A stretch of 64,000 nt of DNA from Limanda limanda (taxonomy: Eukaryota > Chordata > Actinopteri > Pleuronectiformes > Pleuronectidae), in contig NC_083656.1 of NCBI RefSeq assembly GCF_963576545.1, positions 1,949,219-2,013,218 on the forward strand. The letters are read 5' to 3'. Made by a program: the position numbers and the translations under genes. Shown in pieces: positions 1-10,472 of this stretch. Position 1 is the first letter of the stretch. Each line of letters starts with the position of its first letter. The notes under the pieces were generated by a model. That model ran no database searches. It was not told the origin of the DNA and saw only the letters and a list, made by a program, of their open reading frames with translations.

Positions 1-1048
1 TTTAAAGGATCTATTCTGAGGCCGGAGTTCATTCTATCAACAAACATGTTAAACTCTCACAGCATCAGACACATGAAACAACAGTGAAATGGATGAAGTG
101 AGTTGTTTTACCTTGTTGACAACGAGCCGGCTGGAGCAGGTTCTCTCAGATGTGACCCTGCAGCTCCATGTTTACCGTCTCTTTGTGCTCCTCTCTTTGT
201 GTTTGGGTTTTTATTGTGCTTCTCCTCAGGTGCACAGGTGCAGCATCTCCTCCTCTGTGCTCTGGCTCTCTGACCTCGTCCCTCTGTGCTGCAGCACACA
301 CCCTCCTCAAACACACACACACACACACACACACCTAGAGCCCGCCCAGAGGAAACGCTGGAGCCGTGACTCAGGTGAGACATTTCTTCAGACCACATGA
401 CAAGAGGGTGAACCTGAGGAGAGCAGGTGGCCAAAGAGAAATATATTAAATCACTTAGAAGCAGACGTTTATTGTCCAAAGTCTTCAGTTGTGTCTAATC
501 TGGACAGAAAGAGACAGACAGACGTGGACGTGGACGTGGAGACAACCATCAGATAAATGATCCCTGATGCTTTGCATGAGTTGTGCAAAATCACAGAGGC
601 TGACTTTGCAAGTTTGGTTTCCATTCAAATGAGCTGAGACTCGACCACTTGAGAGGATCTGCTGCCGATTCTCTATGTGCACAGAAACATGTGACCTCTG
701 TCCAGCCTGAAATGCACGAGAGGGTCTGGGAGCAGGCCTCCTCCTGAAGACCTCCTCCTGCAGGAGCCTGGGGGGTCTCAGGTGGCTTCTCCTCACCTGG
801 TCAGGATGCACTTTCAAAGTTGGAGGCTTCCATTGGGTTCGGTTTTGGTTCTAATTTTAAGTTAATTTTTATTTCTTATTTGTTGGTTTTGACACCATAC
901 AGTGGTAAAGAAGAACTCTGATCCCTTTTCAAAGTAAAGGTAACCATGAACTAACCACTCAATTAATGTCCTATGATTCAATATGTTACCAAAATAAAGG
1001 CACAAAAGTATTATCTTCTAAATGTTCTTAAAGTAGCAAAAGAAAAAG
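1..1048. other. Upstream intergenic DNA, no gene recognised
   Basis: I see no exon that I can assign here. The short open frames are interrupted and have no recognisable domain. The stretch holds a (CA)n run at about 310-334 and otherwise mixed sequence. An unseen distal exon of a neighbouring gene cannot be excluded. Confidence 0.6.
310..334. repeat. (CA)n microsatellite
   Basis: About 12 uninterrupted CA dinucleotides, seen directly. No function is inferred. Confidence 0.9.
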
Positions 1049-1345
1049 TATCAGAATCAGAAGTATTTTATTGCCAAGTACGTTTACACATACAAGGAAT
1101 TTGCTCTGATTATTGGTGCATACAATGAACATAGAAACATAAAAACGCAATAAATACAACATACATAGGAGAGCAATAAAAAATAGGAAACCAGTATATA
1201 TTTACTCACTGTTTACTTCTTATTTACTCACTTTTTACCAATATTTATACAAAGTAACATTTACTTTGACATAAACATTTCTGAATAAAAATAAATAAAA
1301 GATAAAAGATGTAAAAAGTGAAGTAAAAAGGGAAATGCAAAACAG
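1049..1345 (-). mobile_element. LINE-like 3' end, copy 1 (reverse orientation)
   Basis: This segment is nearly identical to 23370-23661 and is related in reverse orientation to about 39416-39757. Read on the minus strand it ends in a CAATAAA-containing stretch followed by short TTCTGA-type tail units, as in 3' ends of fish non-LTR retrotransposons. No reverse transcriptase frame remains. The exact family (L2-like is my guess) needs a repeat-library comparison. Confidence 0.6.
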
Positions 1346-1499
1346 TGAACAGTGTATTTCTTGGGCAGAGCGATATTACACTAAACTGAATATTTAGGGA
1401 ATATTATAATATATATTTTTTTATAACATCATTAGTAAAAAAAAAATTTATAAACTTAAATAATAAATATTAAAACCATAACATAACCTTCCTTCGACG

Positions 1500-1783
1500 T
1501 CGCCCTCTGCTGACAATCTTCAGAACTACACTTCCCAGAGTCCCATTGACCAATCAGCTGCAGCCGTCAGCATGGTGCGCCACCATTGGTCAGTGACCGT
1601 CACCGGGTAACATCGCCTCCTCCTATTGGCTCCGCTTCCTGTAACGTGTCGTAAACACTGAGCTGCTTGTTCCGGGTCGTTTCTTCTGGATTTAAAGCTT
1701 TTTTTTAACTGAACTCGTTCTTTAAAATGAAGAAATAGAAACATTACGATCTGCTTCGAGTTGGTTTCAGACAAGAGGAGACA
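1500..1783 (+). promoter_or_regulatory. cdk5rap3 promoter and 5' leader
   Basis: The segment directly upstream of the cdk5rap3 start codon contains CCAAT at 1550-1554 and two inverted CCAAT boxes (ATTGG) at 1585-1589 and 1625-1629, which are likely NF-Y sites. ACTACACTTCCCAGAG at 1525-1540 differs little from the ZNF143/THAP11 consensus. No TATA box is obvious. The transcription start is probably between about 1640 and 1740 but cannot be fixed by eye. Confidence 0.6.
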
Positions 1784-4700
1784 ATGGAGGTGAGATAATA
1801 ATAACATCTGTGTGAGTGTAACACACATGTAGGATAACGGGAGATGTGTCACACTGTCAAAGTTAAACTATAGAAGAATAAACACGTTTACAAGGTTTCA
1901 CTGATAGTTTAATAGTTGTGTTGTGCTCCAGGTTGTGTTGTGTTTATTGTCAAGCTGCACTGGGACATAATGTTCTCTCCTGGTGCTTCGTAGGAAATGT
2001 GGAATACTCAGAATATTAAATGAGCTTTTTTAATGTGTTTCCTTTCTTGTAGCAGAATATTCAGAGCATTCCCATCGACATCCAGAGCAGTAAACTTCTG
2101 GGTAAGTTCAGAGACTCTGTGATGGAACAAGTAACTTCCTGTTCTGTGTCATATGTCAATGTCAAAAACACTAAATAAAACCTGATAACAACAATAGGAA
2201 TATTAGAAAACAGATAGAAATATCAAGAACTATATATTATAATAATAGTACTGGGTACATCCTTCCTTTGCTCAGTTCCTTATCTATTGAAATGTTTGTT
2301 GTATTGATCAAAGAAGTAGTAAATTGAAGTGAGTGGTTATCTATTGTTACTTTATTGTGTAAAAATCATCTGTTTCCACTGCAATAATCAGAAGGTTCAC
2401 TGGTGCAACAAGTACTTGATTTGTGTAAATACACTATGAGTAAAATTGCATGTAATCAACAAAATACAGCTATAAGATCAGATCATGGAGCTACTGATGC
2501 TAACTTAGCCAAATCTCTAGTTAATCCTTTAAGATAAATTAACACATTTGTTCAGAAAAGGTTAATAACTGTGTTGTTGTGCAGATTGGCTCCTGGACCG
2601 ACGCCACTGTGACCTGAAATGGCAAAACGCAGTGAAAACCATCCGGGAGAAGATCAATGTTGCCATCCAGGACATGCCCGAGAACCAGGAGATCACACAG
2701 CTTCTGTCCGGCTCCTGTACGTCCATATGTATTAATATGTGTACTGTGTTTTTATTATGAAGTTCCTGTTGTTCCCTTTCCACCTCTTCCTCTGTGTTAA
2801 TAATTATAAACGTATAAACTTTTCATCGACAGACATTCACTACTTCCACTGCTTGAGAATCGTGGAGATCCTCAGGGGAACAGAGGCTTCGTCTAAGAAC
2901 ATCTTCGGCAGATATTCATCTCAGAGGATGAAGGTGAGACGAGTCCCAGCAGCTTCTATCGACTGTCTCACACTACGTCGGCCATTTCTGATCAATAACT
3001 CAGACCCAGTTGTCTGGAAAGTTTTCTGTGACGTGCTCCTCTTCTCTTAAAACTACTAGAAACTTCAGGAAGTCTGGATTTAAATTGTGCTTTGTGTGTT
3101 TGTTGCATCAGGACTGGCAGGAGATTGTGTCTCTTTATGAAGCAGATAATGTCTATCTGGGTAAGTCTAATATTAAATAAAGGAAAAACCCATAATCTTA
3201 TATATTTACTCACACGTGGCAGCATCTGCAGACAATGTTAGACTTATCATTTGTCCATATTTTAAAGGGTAGGAAGTAGGGTTGCAAAATTCCGGGAATA
3301 TTCAAAGTTGGATACTTTCCATGGGAATTAACGGGAATATACGGGAATTAACGGGAATATACGGGAATTAACGGGAATAAACTGGAAATGTTGTGGGTAA
3401 TTTATACTAACTGTATAAACCTTGTCATATACAGACATAAATATAAACATTTTGTTTTGTCATAGGCTGATTTGAGCCCTGAGGAAACTTTGGGCACTTG
3501 ACTATATGCTTCTGCATCGTTGTGTCATTCTTAACATAGGTCTTTGCACAGTATTTGCAAATGTACACAGCCTTTCCTTCTACATTGGATGAGGTGAAAT
3601 GTCTCCACACATGAGAGAGTGCACGTGGCATTGTTCTGTAGAATAAGATGAGAAAAAAGTTTGTAAAAAACACTAATGCAATGCCAGAGATATAAATAGT
3701 TAGCCAAACAATTGGAATCGTCTGTAAATATTTTTTACAATTGATGGATAAATGAATGGAAATAGGCTAGATGAACAGATGAACAATCCTCAATCAGCAT
3801 GCTAATATATTTCCCCAGTAATATCATGGAAACTTACCTGACTAGTCCTTCACTCTACAGCAGGCCTCAATAGCCCTGCTGTAGAGTGAAGCATGCTGGG
3901 AGTTATCTGTGCATGTGATGGAAGAATGCACAGTGGAGGGTTGAAACTCAACGTTCCATACATCTTTAAAATAGAGTTTTGAATGATGTTTTAATTGCTC
4001 AGCGTTTAATTTGCGTATTTTTTCTCGTTTGTTCAAAATTCCCAAAATTTCCTGAGCTAAACTTTCCATGGAAATTTACCGGAAACTTTCCCTTTGCAAC
4101 CCTAGTAGGAAGCTTATTTTAACTTAAGAAACACAATAATTGCATGTACATAACGTTATTTAATTATTTTATTTGCTTTGGACCAGCGGAGGTCGCCAGT
4201 CTGCTGAGTCGCAACGTGAGCTACGAAGGCCCGGCTCTCAGGAAGCAGTTGGCCAAAGCCCAGCAGCTGCAGCAGGAGCTGAGCCGACGGGAGGTGGAGT
4301 GTCAGAGCTCAGCGGCCGACCTGAGGGAACGATACTACGCTGCGTGCAAACAGTACGGCATCACCGTAAGTGCAAACACACGCCGGAGAATATTTACACA
4401 CAAACACAGAGATTCTGCAATATATAGAACTAAACCTTCTGATGGTACATTTCCTTCTTCTGTCAGGGAGAGAATGTGGCTCGTGAGCTTCAGGCTCTGG
4501 TCAAAGATCTACCCGCCGTTCTTGAGGAAGTCGGGAAGGATTCGGGGAAATTGGAGGAGCAAATCCGACTCTACGCCACTTTCACAAACTTCGTATGCGA
4601 GTGGTGAGTAAATCGTGGAAATCTCGGTGTCTGTTTCTCTGCACGTCTGCTTCCTCTGTGAAACTCAGTCTTACATGAAAATATATTTTTATTTGACTAC

Positions 4701-7467
4701 AATTGCATCAGAGAGCCCATAATGACTTTAAAAATAAAATTCTTTAATCAGTTGTAATTAGGGTTGCAAAATTCCGGGAATATTCAAAGTTGGAAACTTT
4801 CCATGGGAATTAACGGGAATTAACAGGAATAAACTGGAAATGTTGTGGGTAATTTATACTAACTGTATTTACCTTGTCATATACAGACATAAATATAAAC
4901 ATTTTGTTTTGTCACAGGCTGATTTGAGTCCTGAGGAAACTTTGGGCACTTGACTATATGCTTCTGCATCGTTGTGTCATTGTTAACATAGGTCTTTGCA
5001 CAGTAGTTGCAAATGTACACAGCCTTTCCTTCTACATTGGATGAGGTGAAATGTCTCCACACATGAGAGAGTGCACGTGTCATTGTTCTGTAGAATAAGA
5101 TGAGAAAAAAGTTTGTAAAAAAACACTAATGCAATGCCAGAGATATAAATAGTTAGCCAAACAATTGGAATCGTCTGTAAAAAATCAATAGATAAATGAA
5201 TGGAAATAGGCTAGACGAACAGATGAACAATCCTCAATCAGCATGATAATATATTAGGAAACTTACCTGACTAGTCCTTCACTCTACAGCAGGCCTCAGT
5301 AGCCCTGCTGTAGAGTGAAGCATGCTGGGAGTTATCTGTGCATGTGATGGAAGAATGCACAGTGGAGGGTTGAAACTCAACGTTCCATACATCTTTAAAA
5401 TAGAGTTTTGAATTATGTTTTTATTGCTCAGCGTTTAATTTGGGAATTTTTTTTTTGTTTTCAAAATTCCCAATATTCCCGAGCTTAACTTCCCATGGAA
5501 AGTTTCTGGCAAGTTTCCATAAATTTACCGGAAACTTTCCGCCCCTTTGCAACCCTAGTTGTAATAAATACGAATAGATTTCTTACTATTAATCCTCAAA
5601 GAAAACCCGTGGACAGTTTTATTTCCTGGATTTGAGCGCGCTTGTTTCTCGTAGGTCTGAACCGGTCCTGCCCATGCTGACGTTCGCCCAGACGAGAGGA
5701 AACACAACGTTCTACGAGTGGCGAACAGGGAAAGTCCCCACAGTTGTTGAGAGGCCGGTTGATGAGGCGGCTCCTTCTGGCTCAGCCACAGACGACATGG
5801 TTAGTTTCACCGACTCTATATCGAGTGTTAAACCGGATCATGTTACCAAAACCTCCCATGTCAGATCCAAGGTTAACAAAATCCCCTGTGTTACATTTTT
5901 ACCTTCTTGATTCTTCTATAAGCTCCTTTTTATTATCCAGTTAAATGTTCTAGATTTCAGAGTTCGTACATTTGTAATTCAGCCTCAGGACTTGTGGCAG
6001 CTCAGTGATATTGACTTTTTTCTGTGTTTTGTTTTAAAACCGGTTTTAGATCGACTGGGGCGACTTTGGACAAGGAGCCGACTCCGCGGGGGTTAATTCT
6101 GGCATCGCTGTGGAGGATGGTATAGACTGGGGTATCAGCGTGGAGCCAAACTCTGAGGTATGACACCAATGTATGCAAGAACACAAATATCCCCGTCAGC
6201 TGCTCTATAACTGCTCTCGAGTAAAATGTCACAGTGAACACATGTGAGGGTGCAGCAGCAAAATGTCCAGAACGAGAAATTCAAATATCTGAGGTTGAAA
6301 CCGAGGAGACGTACACGTGGTCTTCTGACTGCAGAGCCTCAAATGTCCTTCTCCCCCGACAGGACGCTGGGGCCGGCGGTATCGACTGGGGCGACAGTGA
6401 AGCAGCTCCGATAGAAATTGAGATCGTAGATGTGGGAACAGACTGTAAGTGTTTCTCTGTAGATCACCACACTCTCAGCTGTGGAAACGTGTGTTTGCTT
6501 AAAGACGAGTGTGTGATGATCTCGTAGGTCCAGAGGGCGTGGCCCGGGGGGAGGATGCTTCCAGTCTGCTGGAGAACTCCCAGTCACGCAGCCAGTTCAT
6601 CGATGAGCTCATGGAGGTAAACACACCGGTGGTTTTGTGTCTAAATGAGTAAATGTGGGTCTGTCACATCCAAAAAGGGAGTGACACTGGTTTCACATGT
6701 GGCTGCAGCTGGAGGTGTTCCTCACCCAGCGCCTCAGTGAGATGGGAGAAGAGGGAGACGTGGTTTCCATGAGCCAGTTCCAGCTCGCTCCTTCCATCAT
6801 CCAGAGCCAGACCCAGAAGCACGTCCGGGAGATGCTGTCCCAGGTGCAGGACCTTCTCCACCGGCTCACCACCCTCCGGATGCAGCACCTGTTCATGATC
6901 CAGGCCTCGCCCCGGTACTGTGGAGCACAATCTTTGCTCGACCTCTGCATTGTTTTCCACATCTGACGGTTCTCCTCTTGAACCTTGTGTGGGTGTAGGT
7001 ATGTCGAGCGTGTGTCCGAGGTGCTGAGACAGAAGCTGAAGCAGGCAGAGATCCTGGTGCTGAAGGGAGCCACGATGGTGGAGAAGAGGCAGGAGGCGCT
7101 GGAGGAGCAGTCCAGGCTGGAGCCGCGTGTGGACCTGCTGGCCGGGTGCACCAGAGACCTCCAGAAACTGGTCTCTGATTTCTGTTTCACTTTGATTTAC
7201 ACTCACACACTCGGTGATTTCCCAGCTAATGAGAAAGTCGTGCAGCATTTTCAACATCTCAACACCGGTCATGAGATCACGTGTTAAACTAAAATATGCT
7301 GCTAATTAAGGAGTTACAGATAAATATAGATGTTATTAATTCAGTGGATGTTTAAACCCTGAATATTATCTCTGACTGTCGACTGTGTTTTGTTCTTGCA
7401 GATCGAAGCCGACGTTTCAAAGCGATACAACAACAGACCTGTGAACCTGATGGGCGTCAGTTTATAA
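1784..7467 (+). CDS. cdk5rap3: CDK5 regulatory subunit-associated protein 3 (C53/LZAP), 14 coding exons
   Basis: Exons: 1784-1789, 2053-2101, 2585-2716, 2833-2933, 3112-3160, 4187-4365, 4467-4603, 5655-5799, 6050-6157, 6363-6444, 6528-6616, 6709-6914, 6999-7170, 7402-7467. They join in frame into 506 residues, the human length. The protein is the substrate adaptor of the UFL1-DDRGK1 UFM1 ligase at the ER and acts in ribosome-linked ER-phagy (family knowledge). Visible support includes the N-terminal block with IDIQSSKLLDWL and NIFGRYSSQRMKDWQEI, three IDWG motifs at residues 267, 291 and 309 (UFM1/ATG8-binding type), coiled-coil stretches in exons 12-13, and a C terminus ending NRPVNLMG. The first exon encodes only Met-Glu. 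The donor after exon 13 (GTCTCT) is weak. Introns 5 and 7 each carry a hAT element. Family identity is very secure; exon edges are inferred from splice signals and frame. Confidence 0.95.
3277..4104 (-). mobile_element. Non-autonomous hAT element with BED-finger remnant, copy 1
   Basis: The 828-bp element begins TAGGGTTGCAAA and ends TTTGCAACCCTA. It is flanked by a perfect 8-bp target duplication GTAGGAAG (3269-3276 and 4105-4112), which fits the hAT preference nTnnnnAn. It contains a BED zinc-finger fragment on the minus strand, AT-rich sequence, and a 17-bp perfect hairpin at 3848-3891. No transposase catalytic domain is present, so it depends on another element. It lies in cdk5rap3 intron 5. 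Confidence 0.88.
3425..3673 (-). pseudogene. BED-type zinc finger remnant in hAT copy 1
   Basis: An 82-residue open frame carries the BED pattern: aromatic residues in HVWRHF, then CKYC, then HIVKC. BED fingers are the N-terminal DNA-binding part of many hAT transposases. The rest of the transposase is missing. The first residues upstream of the MPRALSHV start differ from the other copies, so the shorter start near 3630 is the likely ancestral one. Confidence 0.7.
4759..5557 (-). mobile_element. Non-autonomous hAT element with BED-finger remnant, copy 2
   Basis: This 799-bp sister of the element at 3277-4104 has the same termini and a perfect 8-bp target duplication GTTGTAAT (4751-4758 and 5558-5565). 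It carries the BED fragment and the same hairpin near 5277-5320. It sits in cdk5rap3 intron 7, in the same orientation as copy 1. The different target sites show two independent insertions rather than a local duplication. Confidence 0.88.
4877..5083 (-). pseudogene. BED-type zinc finger remnant in hAT copy 2
   Basis: A 68-residue frame starting MTRALSHV retains CNYC and HIVKC, the BED zinc ligands. Substitutions relative to the other copies (T for P at residue 2, N for K in the finger) suggest it is drifting. There is no transposase body. Confidence 0.65.
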
Positions 7468-7517
7468 AGAACGTCAAGACATTCACAACAAATATTTTGT
7501 CATGATCTTAAAGGAGA

Positions 7518-7523
7518 AATAAA
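7518..7523 (+). terminator. cdk5rap3 polyadenylation signal
   Basis: AATAAA lies 51 nt after the stop codon and is followed by T/G-rich sequence. This gives a very short 3' UTR. Confidence 0.8.
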
Positions 7524-7544
7524 AGTGGTATTTAATTTACAGTA

Positions 7545-9060
7545 CTTTGTAGTTGTTGCTTATTTCACACATGTTGATGAACAGATTTAAAGCTTATTAA
7601 AAGAACAGATTTGAAACATTAATAAAAGCTACTGCACAATTATTAATATTGTTGATTTCATTTAGTTTTACACTGAAGATATTTTGGTTTCAGATCAAAA
7701 TATGAATGAGACTAGAGTTTAACAACTTAGGATATTTCACCTTTATTTACCAGTGCACTTAAATCCTGGAACATGTGGCTGACAGAGGTTTCTTGTCGCC
7801 CAGGTTTCAACTGTTAAAAGTTTTGAAACGTATTTAACTCCTGTTTTAGTCACAAGCTTCACCTGTGCAGATGATATTTGTTGTCAAAAAAAATTGAAAG
7901 ATCTGCCTGAGGAAGGAAAGGGACAACAGCAGCTGATGTCAGACGATATGAGAGCTGTGAGGAAAACCCCAAAACTAACCGGGAGTGACATCACCACAAA
8001 ACTCCAATCACATGTCATGTTTTCACTGGGAACTGTTGAGTCTTGTTTAGTGCCTTGAGATAATATACTGTGTTGTGATTTGGTGATAAAATATCAAATC
8101 AAATTGAATAGAATAAGGCGAGAATCTCATATCACTGACAAAAATTAACAATGCTCTTATTTTGAAGGTCAATTGAATCCCCAGAATCTGTTTAATATTG
8201 ACCTGGAAAGACACACGTTTAAGTTTTGATTACTTAACATGTTGTATGCTTAACACGTGTTTTAAAATACCTGTATATTCTGTCTACTTGTTTACATCGT
8301 GGATCAGAGAGAAACTCAATCCCCTCTGTGTCCTGTACATGTGGCAGAACTGACAATAAAGTTGACCTTTGACTTAAAATTTTTTTATGTGGTGAATATA
8401 TTATTGACATGTAAATGAAATGACAAGTTAAAATGTGTTGAATTTAAACAAGTTATTTATTTATTCTTAGTTTGACCCATTTTTTTCCTTGTCTTACACA
8501 TTAAAAATGACTTTTGACTAACACAGACATATTTACAGTGATTTTTGCTTGTTTTGCGATATGAATATACACATAACATAAACATACTTTTAGGTGAATA
8601 CACATTCAAATGCAGTTATGAACTTGTATTTTCACATTTTCATAACCTGGATTTATGTTCAAATTTATTCCAACGATTTTAATTTATGTGTAGAAATTAA
8701 AAAGCATAGAAGATGTGACATAACTTCCTGTGAATGTACATTCATACGTATATGAATGTATAATGAATATTCTCTGTTTGACCCATTTATTTCCTTGTCT
8801 TACACATTTAAAATGACTTTGACCAACACAGATATATTAACAGTAGTTTTTGCTCGTTGTGCAATATGAATATGCACATAACATAAAAATACTTAGTACT
8901 TTTAGATGAAAACACATTTAAATGCAGTTCTGAACTTGTATTTTTCACATTTTCATGACCTGGATTTATGTTCTAATTTCTTCCAACGATTTTAATTTAT
9001 GTGTAGAAATTAAAAAGCATAGAAGATGAGACATAACTTCTTGTGAATGGGTTTTCACAT
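7545..9060. other. AT-rich spacer between cdk5rap3 and nfe2l1
   Basis: No exon is recognised. A stretch ending in ACAATAAAGTTGACC near 8353-8370 resembles a LINE/SINE 3' end. The right half is occupied by the tandem duplication described separately. Confidence 0.6.
8466..9049. repeat. Two-unit tandem duplication, about 310 bp per unit
   Basis: Unit 1 (about 8466-8740) and unit 2 (about 8776-9049) share a long colinear sequence with small substitutions and a short insertion. Both begin near TTTGACCCATTT and end near AAGCATAGAAGATG. Divergence is visible but low, so the duplication is not brand new. Confidence 0.85.
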
Positions 9061-9900
9061 TTTATTGGTTTTTATTCTGAGGAACAGCTGATGGGAGCTG
9101 GAACACCAGAACATTCTACGCATGCGCAGTGTGGCAGCGTGTTTCGGTGTGAAGCGGCTAAGCTAGCCGGGCCAAGCTAACGATTCTGCAAGTCATGGTG
9201 GGCCACGCCGCGAGAGGAACCGGGCCACACGGAGAGGAGAACCGGGCCGAACCGAGCCAGCACCGGGCAGCTAGCCGGGTGTGAGCCGCCATGAAGACAT
9301 CCCCCAGCTGTAAGTATGAAGTACCCGGAGCTTTCCCACTTACTTCCGGGGTGTCACGGAGCCGCGACCCCCGCGGACCCCGGCGGATGCTGCCCGGCGT
9401 CCGGTGGGTCCGAGCCGGCCCCAGGTCGCTCTCTGTCCGGGCCACTTTGTAAACTAGTTGGCTTGTCTCGGTAGTTAGCAGCGGAGGAGCTAACGATGCT
9501 AGCACCCGCGCGGTCCTCCAATAGGAATCCAGCGCTGCCCCGGGACCCCGCCCTTGCCGCGTCGCGATTGGCCGGAGCCGGCTGGAGTCATGTGTCGTCA
9601 CCGCGCTCGGGGCCTGTGATTGGCTGACAGAACCGTCGCTCCGCTTTCTCCCCACTTGTTGCCAGGGAGATTGTGGATGAGGAGCCTGGCTGTCAAAAAA
9701 AAAAAACAACAACACAACAACACACACATCTGTAAAAAAGCGACGAACAAACATGGCGACACGTGTTGTGTATCTGCGCGGAGCTTCTGCGTGACGGGGA
9801 GGGGGGGTAGCGAGCACGCAAGCTAGCTAGCTAGCCGGGGAGCTAGCGTCGCCAGGCGGCGTGGAGGAGGAGGAGGGCGGAGCCGGAGACTCCCTCGTTC
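9060..9900 (+). promoter_or_regulatory. nfe2l1 CpG-rich promoter region and non-coding first exon
   Basis: GC content and CpG density rise sharply here. CGCATGCGCA at 9119-9128 matches the nuclear respiratory factor 1 palindrome core. CCAAT-type boxes occur near 9519, 9566 and 9618. A first exon ending at 9309 (CCCAGCT before GTAAGT) is likely, spliced to 10209 after CCCTGCAG. Several GCTAGC/CTAG repeats lie around 9820-9850. A second start site in the 9600-9900 GC-rich block is possible. Confidence 0.6.
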
Positions 9901-10222
9901 ACCTTCAGCAGCGCCCACATGAAGTAGTGGAAGGGTGGGGTGAAGCCTGCGAGCTCTCCACCTCCTCCATGAAGAACCGGCCGACATCTCTGCTCCAGCC
10001 CCGGGAGGATGGAGCCACAGCCGGCTAGCTAGTCCTCGTTCCCCCCCTCTTTAACCCACATGTGCTAGCTGTAGGAAGGTAGGAGCTGACGTGTTGTGTG
10101 TGTGGTTGTGTGTGTGTCTGTTGTGTGTGTCTGTGGTTGTGGAAGTTGGCAGCAGAGTCAATGGTCAATGCAATGTCTTCTCTCACTTCCCAACCCCCCC
10201 CCCTGCAGGGACCAGAGGATGA
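9291..10222 (+). promoter_or_regulatory. Candidate upstream ORF across the nfe2l1 exon 1-2 junction
   Basis: If exon 1 (ending 9309) joins exon 2 (starting 10209), an ATG at 9291 in a strong context (GCCGCCATGA) opens a ten-codon frame, MKTSPSWTRG, and stops at 10220-10222. Two more short frames follow, with ATGs at 10219 and 10230, before the main start at 10473. Such leaders usually lower main-frame translation. This depends on the inferred splice and transcription start. Confidence 0.45.
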
Positions 10223-10472
10223 GACCCTTATGAAGAAGAGGAGGAAACATCTGAGCACCACCTGGACTCCTGTGGGAACCTGGATCTGAAACTCCTGCAG
10301 AAGACCCCCCACCCCCCTTACTCCTCCTCCTCCTTCGCCGTTCACTTTCCACACGTCTCCGTCTCCATCTTCTAGTCCCAGCGCAGGAGGGTAGATCCAA
10401 GGAAGCCCCCCCCCCCTTTTTAGTTTTTTTTTTTTAGTTTTTACTTTCACCTTTTTGTGACTTTGTAAAGAA

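Noticed and set aside
6664..7272. 202-codon minus-strand frame
   Set aside because: It is antisense to cdk5rap3 exons 12-13, whose sense frame is clearly conserved.
9158..9817. 219-codon minus-strand frame over the nfe2l1 promoter
   Set aside because: CpG-rich promoter DNA often stays open; the frame has no domain and runs through a poly-A tract and promoter motifs.
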